A stretch of DNA of 64,000 bases from SLRI01 sp964393275 (GCA_964393275.1 CAYMTA010000016.1:1-64000), one strand, 5' to 3'; counted from the stretch's first letter, positions 52,491 to 62,324 are shown. The notes: a model not told the origin generated them from the sequence alone. Numbers and translations are program-made.

Positions 52491-54656
52491 GTGATCCCCG
52501 CCGAGCCGCCAACCCCCGAGGACCGGTCGATCGCCATCATGCCCCAGCCTGCCATCGAGCCATCGCCGCCCGCCCTCGACGTCCGTGCCGCGGCGCCGCG
52601 CCTCTGGCGCTTTCTGGTCCTTTCGGCCCTGCTCGTCGCCACCACGCTCGGGCTCGGGCTCGGGCTGGTCGATCTCTTGGTCCAGAGCCGGGCCGCGGTG
52701 CTGCGCGGCATGGTCGAGGCACGGCTCGAAGCGCTGGCGTCGAGCCGCTCGGAGAGCCTCGAAGCCTGGCTCGAGGACCATGTCGCTCGTGCCGATCGGC
52801 TCGCCGCCTCGCCGACCATCCGCCTCTACCTCGCCGAGCAGCTTCATGCAGCGCGCGACCCGCAGCTCGCCGAGGCGCTCCTGCAGCAGCGCCCCTACAT
52901 GCGGCAGGTGCTCGACGCCTTCGTCGACCAGCAGGGTCTGGTGGCGGCGCGGCTGCTCGGCGCCGACGGCCGGACGGTGGTCGCCGACCGCGGCGGCCAG
53001 GGGGCGGCCGGGAGCGACGATGCCGGCGCCAACCCGGCCGACGAGGCCGGCTATCAGCGGCTGCGTCGGCAGGGCCAGAGGCTGCTGCTCGATCTCGTGC
53101 GGCCGATCGCTCCACCCCTGGAGCTGGCCGAGGAGGCCGACACGGCGCCGGTCGGCGCCATCGCCACGACCATCGACGCGACAGCGCGCCTGGCAGCTCT
53201 CCTCGAGCATCGACCGACCGATCTCGACGGCGAGGAAAGCCGGCTCGTGGTCGAGCTGCCGTCCGGCCGCACGATCCTCGCCCGGGGCGCAGCGGAGGGG
53301 CAGTGGATCGCCACGGCGGACGAAGGCGCCGGGGACCCGGCGGGGCCAGCGACCAGCCTCGATGCCACGGCGGCGGTGCCCGGCACCGACTGGATCGTCG
53401 TGCAGTCGATCGACGAGGCGAGCGCCTTTGCCACCCTGGCCGTGTTCGAGCGTGCTGCCCGGCTGATCGGCCTCGCCATCTCGCTCGCGGCGGCAGTGGC
53501 GTGTTGCGCGGTTTGGTGGCTGCGCGAGGCCCGCCATCGTCGGCGGTTGGCCGAGCAGTACCGGAAGCTGGCCGAGCAGCTGGCCGCCGCCAATCGCCTC
53601 CTGCGTGCGATCACCGACCACGCCGCCGAGCTGGTCGGCCTCAAGGACGGCGCGGGCCGCTACCGGTTCGTCAACCCGACCTTCGCCCGCCATCTGGCGA
53701 TGCCCGCGGGGACGGTGATCGGCCGGACCGACCTCGAGCTCTTTCCCCGGCCGGTGGCCGAGGCGCTCGAGGGAAATGCCCGGGCGGCGGTGGCCGGCAG
53801 CGTCTCGCCGCCGCTCGAGATCGAAGGCGGCGACCCGGCACGGCCGGTGCTGCTGGAGGTGACCCAGGCGCCGGTCCCGGGCGACGGCGGCAGGATCGAG
53901 GGCATGGTGCTGATCGGGCGCGACGTCACCGAGCGGGCCGTCGAGCGCCGGCTGCGCGAGCAGCTCGCGAGCCAAACCTGTCGCGCCTTCATGCAGGCGA
54001 TCGGCACCGTCGACCCCTATCTCGTCGGCCACGCCGAAGCCGTGCGCGAGGTGGCGCTCGAGATCGCCAAGGCGCTCGGCTTGCCGGCCGACCATCTCGC
54101 GACGCTCGGGCATGCCGCCGAGCTCAGCCAGCTCGGCAAGGTCTTCCTGCCACGCTCGCTGCTCGCCAAGCCCGAGCGCCACACGGCGGCCGAGATGGCG
54201 CTGATGCGCACCCATGTCGACCACACGCTCCGCATCATCGGCGCCATCGATTTCGCGCTGCCGGTGGCCGCCGTGCTGGGCGAGATGCACGAGCGGCTCG
54301 ACGGCACGGGCTACCCGCATGGCCTGAGCGGCGACGAGCTCTTGCTGCCGGGCCGCATCCTGGCGGTGGCGGATGTCTTCTGCGCGCGCATCCGGCCGCG
54401 TTCCTATCGTCGGGCCGAGCCGGCCGAAGCGGTCGTCCGGCACCTGCTGGAGCAGCCCGGACGCTACGATTCCAGAGTCTGCCAGGCGCTGGCGATGCTC
54501 CTGCCCGAGCTCGGGCACCTCGTGACGCCGGCCCCTGGCGGACCGGAGCCCGTTGCCGCCATCGAGGCGGAGCCTGTCGGGGCGGACATTCAGGCGACCC
54601 GCCATCGGCCCGACGACGCCAGGGTGGCCGGCGCAATGGCAGTCCCGGTCGGCTGA
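52491..54656 (+). CDS. Membrane sensor with PAS and degenerate HD-GYP domain
   Basis: This 721-residue protein has a membrane helix at about 40-64, a large periplasmic sensor, a second helix near 325-345, a PAS domain (about 370-490) and an HD-GYP-like domain (about 510-660). HD-GYP proteins hydrolyse c-di-GMP, but the metal motif HDxGK is SQLGK and HHER is MHER, while GTGYP and the MRTH histidine remain. Catalysis is therefore doubtful, and a binding or signalling role is more likely. The start is GTG at 52491, 4 bp after the LapG-like gene; an ATG at 52539 is an alternative. The tight spacing suggests it governs the protease. Confidence 0.85.
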   Translation: MIPAEPPTPEDRSIAIMPQPAIEPSPPALDVRAAAPRLWRFLVLSALLVATTLGLGLGLVDLLVQSRAAVLRGMVEARLEALASSRSESLEAWLEDHVARADRLAASPTIRLYLAEQLHAARDPQLAEALLQQRPYMRQVLDAFVDQQGLVAARLLGADGRTVVADRGGQGAAGSDDAGANPADEAGYQRLRRQGQRLLLDLVRPIAPPLELAEEADTAPVGAIATTIDATARLAALLEHRPTDLDGEESRLVVELPSGRTILARGAAEGQWIATADEGAGDPAGPATSLDATAAVPGTDWIVVQSIDEASAFATLAVFERAARLIGLAISLAAAVACCAVWWLREARHRRRLAEQYRKLAEQLAAANRLLRAITDHAAELVGLKDGAGRYRFVNPTFARHLAMPAGTVIGRTDLELFPRPVAEALEGNARAAVAGSVSPPLEIEGGDPARPVLLEVTQAPVPGDGGRIEGMVLIGRDVTERAVERRLREQLASQTCRAFMQAIGTVDPYLVGHAEAVREVALEIAKALGLPADHLATLGHAAELSQLGKVFLPRSLLAKPERHTAAEMALMRTHVDHTLRIIGAIDFALPVAAVLGEMHERLDGTGYPHGLSGDELLLPGRILAVADVFCARIRPRSYRRAEPAEAVVRHLLEQPGRYDSRVCQALAMLLPELGHLVTPAPGGPEPVAAIEAEPVGADIQATRHRPDDARVAGAMAVPVG

Positions 54657-54988
54657 ACCCTCGATCCAAAGCGGTGCGGTAACGGCGCCCGCGAGCCTTC
54701 CTCCCGGTGTCGCGTGGCCCCCGCCGTCGCGGCAGCGGCCGCCGATCGGAACGCGCCGGCATGCATGGGTCGAGGGTGATCTCCTGCCGCGATCCCGGTG
54801 GCGGCGCCGGCGCGCCACCCCTCGCCACGTCTCCCCGGCGCCTCGCCTGCAGGCCGACCGCTGCCTGCCTCGGTGAGCCAATTCGCGCCATCGACACGGC
54901 CATCGCTGTCGCGCAGATTCCGCACGCACCGCAAAGACCCGGCGCCCGCGCCGCGGCGCCGGCCCACCCATCTTCCGAGGCGCCGACC
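54657..54988. other. Intergenic, nothing recognised
   Basis: The 332 bp between the HD-GYP-like gene and fabI contain no recognisable gene, hairpin terminator or repeat. The fabI frame is open through part of it, but codes for atypical sequence. Confidence 0.6.
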
Positions 54989-55789
54989 ATGGACGACAGC
55001 GAGATCCTCACCTTCGACCCGCAGGCCAGGTCCCTCGAGGGCAAGAAGGGCGTGGTGCTCGGCATCGCCAATCGCCAGTCGATTGCCTATGGCTGCGCCG
55101 CCGCGTTCCGCTTCCTCGGCGCCGAGCTGGCGCTCACCTATCTGAACGACAAGGCGCGACCCCATGTGCAGCCGATCGCGGAGGAGCTCGAGGCGCCCAT
55201 CCTGCTGCCCTGCAATGTCAGCCACGAGGGTGAGCTCGAGGCCGTGTTCGCCGCGGCCGGCGCGCGGTGGGGACGCATCGACTTCGCGCTCCACTCGATT
55301 GCCTTCGCGCCGAAGGAGGAGCTGCGGGGCGGCCTGCTCGATTCCTCCGGTCCGGGCTTCGCGCAGGCGATGGACATCTCGTGCCATTCCTTCGTCCGCA
55401 TGGCGCGCTGCGCCGCCCCGCTCATGACGGACGGCGGCACGCTCTTCGCCATGAGCTATTACGGGGCGGAGAAGGTGGTGCCGCACTACAATGTCATGGG
55501 CCCGGTCAAGGCGGCGCTCGAATGCTGCGTGCGCTATCTGGCGCACGAGCTGGGCCCGCGGCGGATCCGCGTCCACGCCATCTCGCCCGGCCCGATCCGC
55601 ACCCGCGCGGCCTCCGCGATCAACGAGTTCGAGACGATGCTGAGCACGGCCGAGACCCGGGCGCCCAGCAATCGGTTGGTCAGCATCAGGGATGTCGGTG
55701 CCGCGACCGCGGCCCTGGCCACGCCAGCCGGCCAGCTCATCACCGGCAACACGATCTACGTCGACGGCGGCTATCACGTGATGGGCTGA
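54989..55789 (+). CDS. fabI: Enoyl-[acyl-carrier-protein] reductase FabI
   Basis: FabI is the NADH-dependent reductase of fatty-acid elongation. The 266-residue product has the cofactor loop GIANRQSIAYGCAAAF, SIAFAPKEEL, and the active-site segment SYYGAEKVVPHYNVMGPVKA with the FabI-type Y-x6-K arrangement. A pairing with acetate kinase is known in rhizobia and other alphaproteobacteria, often as a second fabI copy. Confidence 0.93.
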   Translation: MDDSEILTFDPQARSLEGKKGVVLGIANRQSIAYGCAAAFRFLGAELALTYLNDKARPHVQPIAEELEAPILLPCNVSHEGELEAVFAAAGARWGRIDFALHSIAFAPKEELRGGLLDSSGPGFAQAMDISCHSFVRMARCAAPLMTDGGTLFAMSYYGAEKVVPHYNVMGPVKAALECCVRYLAHELGPRRIRVHAISPGPIRTRAASAINEFETMLSTAETRAPSNRLVSIRDVGAATAALATPAGQLITGNTIYVDGGYHVMG

Positions 55790-55814
55790 GGCCCGGCCGG
55801 AGGAGAAGGCGGCA

Positions 55815-57071
55815 ATGACCAGTTCGGGGACCAGTCCGGGGACCGGTCCGGGGATCAGCCCGGGCGAGCTCGTCCTGGTGATCAACGCGGGCTCGTCGAG
55901 CCTGAAGTTCCGGCTCTTCGAAGCCGCTGGCGCGGGTGAGCCCGTCGTGCTGCTGAGCGGGCGGATCGAGGGCATCGGTGTGCGGCCACGGTTCACCGCC
56001 GAGGACGAATCGGGCGCGGCGCTCGCCCGGATCACCGCCGAGGTCGGCCTCGGCCACCATGGTGCCATGCGGCTGCTGATCGACTGGCTCGATGAGCGGC
56101 TCGGCGAGCGCGGCATCGCCATCGTCGGCCATCGGGTCGTGCATGGCGGGGCGCAGCATGCGGCACCGGTGCTGGTCGACGACCGGGTGATGCGCGAGCT
56201 GCGGACCATGGTGCCGCTGGCGCCCCTGCACCAGCCGCACAATCTCGATGCGATCGACGCGGTGGCGGCGGCCTATCCCGGCGTGCCCCAGGTCGCCTGC
56301 TTCGACACGGCCTTCCATCGCGGTCATCCCTGGGTCGCCGACACCTACGCGCTGCCGCGGCACTTCTTCGACGAAGGGCTGCGGCGCTACGGCTTTCACG
56401 GCCTGTCCTACGAATACATCGCCAAGGAGCTGGCACGGATAGCGCCGGCTCTCGCCAAAGGGCGGGTGGTCGCGGCGCATCTCGGCAACGGTGCCAGCTG
56501 CTGCGCCATGCTGGCAGGCCGGAGCATCGACAGCACCATGGGCTTCACCGCCCTCGACGGGCTGCCGATGGGCACCCGCTCGGGCCAGATCGACCCCGGC
56601 GTCCTGCTCCATCTGATCGACGCCCGGGGCCTCGACTCGGCCGCGATCGCCACCCTGCTCTACCACGACTCCGGGCTCAAGGGCCTCTCCGGCATCAGCA
56701 GCGACATGCGCGACCTCGAGGCCAGCGACCGGCCGGAGGCGGCCGAGGCGATCGCCTATTTCGCCTACCGCGCCAGGCGCGAGATCGGTGCCTTGGCGGC
56801 GGCGCTCGAGGGGCTCGACGGCCTCGTCTTCACGGCCGGCATCGGCGAGCACGGCCATGCCGTCCGGGCCCGCATCTGCCGGGGCCTCGGCTGGCTCGGC
56901 GTCGAGCTCGACGAGGCGGCCAATGCCCGAAACGCACCCGTCGTCTCGACCGCCTCGAGCGCTGTCGAGGTGCGCGTCGTGCCGACCGACGAGGAGCGCA
57001 TGATCGCCCTGCACGCGCTGCGCGTTCAGCGACACGGCGACGTGAGCCGATCGCCGGGCGATGGAGGCTGA
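55815..57071 (+). CDS. ackA: Acetate kinase
   Basis: AckA interconverts acetyl phosphate and acetate with ATP/ADP. The 418-residue product has LVINAGSSSLKFRLFE, AHLGNGASCCAM, GLPMGTRSGQIDPG, and VFTAGIGEHGHAVR. The N-terminus is extended by a GTSPGTGPGISP repeat. No phosphotransacetylase is adjacent, so the partner must be elsewhere. It is 25 bp after fabI. Confidence 0.95.
   Translation: MTSSGTSPGTGPGISPGELVLVINAGSSSLKFRLFEAAGAGEPVVLLSGRIEGIGVRPRFTAEDESGAALARITAEVGLGHHGAMRLLIDWLDERLGERGIAIVGHRVVHGGAQHAAPVLVDDRVMRELRTMVPLAPLHQPHNLDAIDAVAAAYPGVPQVACFDTAFHRGHPWVADTYALPRHFFDEGLRRYGFHGLSYEYIAKELARIAPALAKGRVVAAHLGNGASCCAMLAGRSIDSTMGFTALDGLPMGTRSGQIDPGVLLHLIDARGLDSAAIATLLYHDSGLKGLSGISSDMRDLEASDRPEAAEAIAYFAYRARREIGALAAALEGLDGLVFTAGIGEHGHAVRARICRGLGWLGVELDEAANARNAPVVSTASSAVEVRVVPTDEERMIALHALRVQRHGDVSRSPGDGG
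55826..55861 (+). repeat. Three 12-bp tandem repeats in the 5' end of ackA
   Basis: Units GGGGACCAGTCC, GGGGACCGGTCC and GGGGATCAGCCC encode the low-complexity N-terminus ahead of the conserved kinase core. Confidence 0.85.
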
Positions 57072-57648
57072 TCCGGCCCCGCCACCCGGCCGAGCGGCTG
57101 GCGGCGGGAATCGAGGAGCGGCGAGGCCAGGCCGGCAAGAATCGGGGCAAGACTCGGGGGCGGCTGCGACGGGGCGCCTTCGCCGACCGGAGCCGTTCGC
57201 TCCGGGCCCGTGCAACGGTCCGCAAGGGCAAAGGCGCGCCGAGCACCCGCCGGTCGCCGGCCCCGTTCACGGGTCGCCCGCCGTCAGGCTGTCGAGGCGG
57301 CCGCCCAGCCACGGCTCAACGGGAGCTGCGGCGGCGGACGGCGGTCCCGCGTCGGCAGGAGGCCCGGCCGCCGCGTCGCGAGAGGACCGGCCTTCGACCC
57401 GACACCGCTGAAGCTCCTCGAATGCCATCCGCCAGGGCCGCGTGGCGCGGGTGAGGCCGGGCTGTGGGCCTGGAACACCTTTGGACAGTATTCCTATCAC
57501 AGAGCGCCCGCGGAAGCAAGGGCGGCCCGGGTTGGTTCGGCAATTTCGAGGCCCGGGTTCGCTCGTCCGCCGGCGTGGCCTCGGCCGGGGGCACTTATCT
57601 GTTTCGGGACAAGGGATTGCGTGGCGCCGGGTGCGTTTGCCAAAGGTC
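57072..57648. other. Intergenic, nothing recognised
   Basis: This 577-bp stretch after ackA keeps several frames open on both strands, but none shows family features. It leads directly into the second composite repeat. Confidence 0.6.
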
Positions 57649-57731
57649 GGGTTCCTTTGTCGAATCGCCGGGTTCGATCGTCGAATTGGCGGGTTCGATC
57701 GTCCGATTTCCGGGTTCGATCGTCGGCAAGT
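57649..57731. repeat. Array of 21-bp GGGTTCGATCGTCG repeats (locus 2)
   Basis: GGGTTC occurs at 57649, 57670, 57691 and 57712, spaced exactly 21 bp, with the unit GGGTTCGATCGTCGAATTGGC. It is a more regular version of the array at 101-200, in the same orientation. Confidence 0.88.
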
Positions 57732-57874
57732 GGTGCATCGGGCGCAACAACCCGGCGGAATTGTTGCGGCCGATGCAACAACCCGGGAGCGACTGGTGCA
57801 GCCGATGCAACATTGGTCATAATATTGATGCGCCATGCGCAACAACCCAGGGAGGCTGTTGCATCCGGCGCAAC
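57732..57874. repeat. Array of five GTTGC-N7-GCAAC dyads (locus 2)
   Basis: Dyads at 57732-57748, 57763-57779, 57795-57811, 57827-57843 and 57858-57874 are spaced 31-32 bp and linked by AACCCGG-type sequence. Three left arms carry one substitution (GGTGC or GATGC), while all right arms are GCAAC. CATTGGTCATAA matches CCTTGGTCATAA of locus 1, so the two loci are related by descent. Confidence 0.88.
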
Positions 57875-57947
57875 AGGGGCGGCAAGCCTCGCGGGCGGAA
57901 GTCGGCGGGGAAGCCGGCCTCCCGGGGGGCGGCCACGCGGGTGTAAA

Positions 57948-59303
57948 GACCGGAGACACGGTTAACACCTGTACGAGGACATGGGTGACACTTTCGACCT
58001 GACGCGGTCGGGAGGTTTCACATGGCTTGGCGAGCGGTGGACAAGATGTCTCTGCGCTGGGAATTCGTGACGTTGGCGAGGCAGGCGGATGCCAACCGGG
58101 CGGCGCTCTGCCGTCGGTTCAAGGTGAGTCGGAAGACCGGCTACAAGTGGCTGGCCCGGTTTGGTGTGGCGGGCGAGGCCGGGTTGGTCGATGGCTCGCG
58201 GCGGCCGCGCGGCTCGCCGGCCCGGACCGCTGACGCCGTCGAGGCGGCGATTTTGGCGGTGCGCCGGGCCAATCCGTGCTGGGGCGGCCGGAAGATCCGG
58301 CGTTTCCTTTTGAGCGCTGTGCCGAAGGGCCTGGACGCCGATCGGGTTCCGGCGGCGAGCACGATCACCGGGATTCTGCGACGACATGGCCAGCTCGACC
58401 GCGACACGCCTGCCCCACGACCCTTCAAGCGGTTCGAGGCCGAGGTGCCCAACCGCTTGTGGCAGATGGACTTCAAGGGGCACTTCGCCTTGGACGGGCG
58501 GACCGACGGTGGTGGCGAGCGCTGTTGGCCGTTGACCGTTCTGGACGACCATTCGCGCTACCTCGTCGGCCTCGAGGCCTGCAGCGACGAGAAGGAGGTG
58601 ACGGTCCGCGAGCGTCTCACGAAGGTGTTCGAGCGCCATGGCTTGCCGGATGCCATCATCACCGACAACGGCGCGCCCCAAGCCGACAGAGCTCAGGGGG
58701 AGGCACGCGAATGGCGTCACCAGATACACTAGGTTCTCGGTCTGGCTGCTCCGCCTCGGCGTCAAGCCGTTGCACAGCCGTCCCTTTGACTCCAGGCCAT
58801 GGGCCACCCGCAGACCATGGGCAAGATCGAGCGCATGCACCGCTCGCTCCCTGCACCACACGCTCAGGGCCGAATGCCTTCAGGGGCGGCGCTTTCCCAC
58901 GCCCGATGCCGTCCAGCCCGACCTCGACCGTTGGCGCACCCACTACAACCACCATCGACCACACGACGCCCTGGGCGGTGCCGCGCCAGCCAGCCGCTAC
59001 CGCATGAGCGAGCGGTCGATGCCGGCCGAGCTCATCGCGCCCGACTACGGCGATGACCACGTGGTCCGTCGGGTCCGCGCCAACGGCTGCCTGCGCTGCC
59101 GCCCCACAGGCCAGCCTCGCGTCTACCTCCAGCTCGCCGCCGCCTTCGCCGATCAAACCGTCGCCGTCCGCCCCTCGGCCGAGGACGGCGTCCACCATGT
59201 CTGGTTCATGACCTGGCGCATCGCAAAGGTCGATTTCAGAACAGATCCCAACCGCCCCAGTGTCACCCATGTCCTCGAACACCTGTAACCCTTGTCTCCG
59301 GTC
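57948..59303 (+). mobile_element. IS481-type insertion sequence, inactive
   Basis: A broken IS481-family transposase gene is bounded by 45-bp imperfect inverted repeats at 57948-57992 and 59259-59303. Their best-conserved inner part reads CGAGGACATGGGTGACACT on both sides. The outer limits are uncertain by some bases, and no clear target duplication is seen. It lies right after the composite repeat. Confidence 0.85.
58022..59288 (+). pseudogene. IS481-family transposase, frameshifted
   Basis: The N-terminal helix-turn-helix (CRRFKVSRKTGYKWLARFG) and first catalytic segments (WQMDFKGHF, LDDHSRY, ITDNGAP) are in the first frame, which stops at 58732. YTRFSVWLLRLGVKPLHSRPF continues in another frame. 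HPQTMGKIERMHRSL, with the catalytic Glu, is back in the first frame, and LRAECLQGRRFPTPDAVQPD to the end is again in the other. At least three frame changes show that the gene is dead. Confidence 0.9.
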
Positions 59304-59380
59304 CGTACAGCGGGTCGCCGCACGCGCCCGGAAGCGTTGCAGCCGGTTGGCGTGCCGCTCCTTCGGTGGCCGGTCGGCGC

Positions 59381-60274
59381 TCAGCCGGGCACGACGACCG
59401 GCAGGGCTTCGGGCATGATCTCGATGTCGAGGGGGGTCTCGCCGACGACCTCGCCGTCGATATTGGCGCGGCGCGGTCTCGAGGTCGCGATGCGGATGTG
59501 GCGGCCCTGGAGACGGAACGCCCGATCGCTCTCGACGCCCTCGATCTTGAGGCTCGCCATGATCTGCATCAGGCGAAAGACCGGACCGTCGCGCAGCGCG
59601 TAGAGGTCGAGCAGGCCGTCGGTGATCGTGCCGCCCGGCCTGGGCTCGATGCCGCCGCCGTGGAAGCGGCCGTTGACGACGGCGAGGTGGATGAAGTGGC
59701 CCCGATGGCTGGCGCCGTCGCAGGTGATGTCGACACTGAAGGGATGGATGCGGCGCCAGGCGACATAGAGGACGCGGGGGTAGTTGAGGACCCCGAGCCA
59801 GCGCTTGGCGGCCCCCTGGTGCAGCTTGGCGACGGCGGCGCCGAGGCCGATGCTCGCCGCATTCAGCATCGGGCGGCCATTGGCGACGGCGATGTCGATG
59901 CGGCGCACGGCGCCCTGGGCGACGAGGCGGAGCTGCTCCGCCTGGACGTTCGGCAGCCGCAGGTTGCGGGCGAGGTCGTTGGCCGTGCCGAGCGGCAGCA
60001 CCGCCAGGGGCTTCTCGACCTCGAGCAGCGCCGGCAGGGCGGCGGCGATGGAGCCGTCGCCGCCGGCGATGGCGATCCTGTCGACCGTTCGACCGGTCGT
60101 CCTGATCGTTCGCAGCAGGGCCTCGATGCCATCCGGCTCGGCGAACAGGACCTCGAGGCCCAGGGCCTCCAGCGGCTCGACCAGATCCTTGCCCTCGGCA
60201 CCGCTGCGGGCCCGGGGATTGGCGAGGAGGAGGATCCGGCGCGGGGCCGGGGCAGCGGTCGCGGTTTCGGTCAT
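59381..60274 (-). CDS. Diacylglycerol kinase-family lipid kinase (YegS-like)
   Basis: This 297-residue protein has the lipid-kinase catalytic fold with RILLLANPRARSG, the nucleotide motif IAGGDGSIAAAL near residue 73, and LGTANDLARNL. The family phosphorylates diacylglycerol, phosphatidylglycerol or sphingoid bases with ATP; the substrate here is unknown. It starts with ATG at 60274 and is on the same strand as the GGDEF gene 152 bp upstream. Confidence 0.9.
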   Translation of the reverse strand: MTETATAAPAPRRILLLANPRARSGAEGKDLVEPLEALGLEVLFAEPDGIEALLRTIRTTGRTVDRIAIAGGDGSIAAALPALLEVEKPLAVLPLGTANDLARNLRLPNVQAEQLRLVAQGAVRRIDIAVANGRPMLNAASIGLGAAVAKLHQGAAKRWLGVLNYPRVLYVAWRRIHPFSVDITCDGASHRGHFIHLAVVNGRFHGGGIEPRPGGTITDGLLDLYALRDGPVFRLMQIMASLKIEGVESDRAFRLQGRHIRIATSRPRRANIDGEVVGETPLDIEIMPEALPVVVPG

Positions 60275-60426
60275 CTGGCGAAGGTTCCGGGCTCTGACGC
60301 AGGGTCTCGTCGCCGACGCAGCCGGCCATCATCCAAACATCGTTCAGAGCCGCGCGTTCCTCGGGCTCGCGCGGTGGCGGCAGCACCGGTCCAGGCGGCG
60401 AGGACCGTTTGCGCCCGGCCACCGGG

Positions 60427-62091
60427 CTAGGACCCGTCGGCGAGCCTCACTTGGTTGCGGCCGCCCTGCTTCGCCGCATAGAGCGCCCGATCGGCCGCCT
60501 CCACCAGGCTTTCGAGATCGTGGCCATGCGCGGGGCAGATGGCGGCACCGATCGAGATGGTGACGGGGGGCAGCACGAGGTCGTCGAGCCTTCCGGCCAC
60601 GGCCGCCGTTCCCTGGCGCAGGCGCTCGAGCTGCTGGACCAGGGCGATGCTGTCGATGCCCTGGAGCAGGAGCAGGAACTCCTCGCCGCCGTAGCGAAAG
60701 AGCCAGTCGCCGAGCCGGACGCTCTCCTGCAGGAAGCCGGCCACGGCGACCAGGGCCGCGTCGCCGCCCTGATGGCCGTGCCGGTCGTTGAACGCCTTGA
60801 AGTGATCGATATCGGCCATGGCGATGGCGATGGTTCGGCCCGCGCGCTGGGCCTGCGCGATCTCCTTGGGTGCCACGACGTCGAGATAGCGCCGATTGAA
60901 CAGGCCGGTGAGAGGATCGCGGATCGACTGCTCCCTCAGCACCTCCCGGGTGCGCAGGCTGGCCAAGGTGAGGCCGAGCTGCCGCGCCAGCATGGCGGCG
61001 AGGCGCTCGGCCGAGGCCGCTGCCGCCGAAGCGGCACCGCCCGAAGCCGGCGCGGCGGCGGCGAGGCAGAGCAGGCCCAGGCTCTCGCCGTGCGCCGTGA
61101 GCGGGATGCAGAGGGTCGGGTCGTCGGGCCGATGCTCGCGGTCCTGGCGAGGAGCCCCGCACTCGCCCGGGGCGAGCTCGACCGGGTGGTCGGCGCCGTC
61201 GCCCCAGGCGGCAATTCTCCGCAGCCCCTCGCCCGCCGCGGCCCGGGTGAGCACGGCACCGCCGTAAGCGGGGAAGAGGTGCTGGAGCAGCGGGCCCAGA
61301 ACGTCCGGCAGCTCGGCGAGCGACTGGCAGCTCTGCAGGCGGGTGCTGGCGGTGGCGAGCTGGGCGATTTCGTTGCGCTCGGTCCGCAACTCGGCGAGGC
61401 TGGTGCTCAGATCGTCGGCGTAGGCCTTGAGCTGCGTATTGTAGACGCTGCGAATGACGAGCTCGCGTCGCATGAAGCCGAAGAGCGCCGCCACCAGCGC
61501 CGCCGACACGGTCAAGAAGACGACGAAGGCCGCGAAGGCGTGGTTCTGGGCCTCCTCCCAGTCGATACGGCGGGCCTCGAGCGTCACCGTCTCGTCCGCC
61601 TGCAGCTCGCCGACCACGGCGCGGAGCTCGTCGAGCGTGCCATGCTGCTGGTTGTCCCAGATCAGGCGGCGGGCCGCTTCGTGGCCCTGCTCGCGGCGGA
61701 CCGCCAGGGCCTGCGACAGCTCCTGGAAACGCTCGGCCACCAGCGCCTTGAGGCGAGCGAGCCGGCGCATTTGCGGGGCATCCGACTGGAGCAGCGGGCC
61801 GAGCTGCGCCAGCAGCCGGTCGGCCTGCAGCAGTGATTCCTGATAGGGCACGAGGTAGCTTTCCTGATCGGTCAGGATGAAGCCGCGATGGCTGGTCTCG
61901 GCGCTGAGCAGGACGGTGAGCATCTCGGACAGGAGCTGGCGGATATCGACGCTTTCCGTGACCTCGCGCGTCACCGCCCTGAGGCGGGCATGGCTGTCGT
62001 AGAAAAAGAGGCCGTTGCCGAGCAGCACGACGACGGCGAGACCCAGCATCAGCCCGCTGCGCAAGCGGGTAGCCCTGCTCTCGAGTGGCAT
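60427..62091 (-). CDS. CHASE3-GAF diguanylate cyclase
   Basis: This 554-residue membrane sensor makes c-di-GMP. It has a membrane helix at about 13-33, a periplasmic CHASE3 domain (about 40-180, with AETSHRGFILTDQESYL), a second helix near 190-210, a GAF-like domain (about 245-390) and a GGDEF domain from about 395 with DPLTGLFNRRYLD, ADIDHFKAFNDRHGH and RYGGEEF. The inhibitory site RLGD is intact, unlike in the cyclase at 39505. The ATG at 62091 is used; a TTG six bases earlier is possible. Confidence 0.93.
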   Translation of the reverse strand: MPLESRATRLRSGLMLGLAVVVLLGNGLFFYDSHARLRAVTREVTESVDIRQLLSEMLTVLLSAETSHRGFILTDQESYLVPYQESLLQADRLLAQLGPLLQSDAPQMRRLARLKALVAERFQELSQALAVRREQGHEAARRLIWDNQQHGTLDELRAVVGELQADETVTLEARRIDWEEAQNHAFAAFVVFLTVSAALVAALFGFMRRELVIRSVYNTQLKAYADDLSTSLAELRTERNEIAQLATASTRLQSCQSLAELPDVLGPLLQHLFPAYGGAVLTRAAAGEGLRRIAAWGDGADHPVELAPGECGAPRQDREHRPDDPTLCIPLTAHGESLGLLCLAAAAPASGGAASAAAASAERLAAMLARQLGLTLASLRTREVLREQSIRDPLTGLFNRRYLDVVAPKEIAQAQRAGRTIAIAMADIDHFKAFNDRHGHQGGDAALVAVAGFLQESVRLGDWLFRYGGEEFLLLLQGIDSIALVQQLERLRQGTAAVAGRLDDLVLPPVTISIGAAICPAHGHDLESLVEAADRALYAAKQGGRNQVRLADGS

Positions 62092-62324
62092 GCCCAACCA
62101 GACTCCGCCTTGCGCTCGACGTGATCAGGCACGACGCGGGGCGGCTGCCCGCGAGCGGCGCGATCGAATCCACCGACCGGCTTCCTCGAAGATGCGCGAG
62201 ACTTGCCCAACCCCTCGCCGAGGACAAGCCGGATTCGGGCGGGGCCCTCCACCGCCGGCAGCCTGGGCACGTGCCGCCTCGACCGGGAAGCGCCTGCCGG
62301 GCCTGTCCGGACAGGTGCCGGTTG

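Noticed and set aside
52392..54971. Very long open minus-strand frame opposite the HD-GYP-like gene
   Set aside because: It codes for Arg/Gly/Asp-rich sequence with no family features, while the plus strand encodes clear domains. Such shadows are common at this GC content.
58022..59288. Programmed frameshift in the transposase
   Set aside because: IS481 transposases are normally one frame. Here the frame changes at least three times, including around the catalytic Glu, with no slippery-site pattern.
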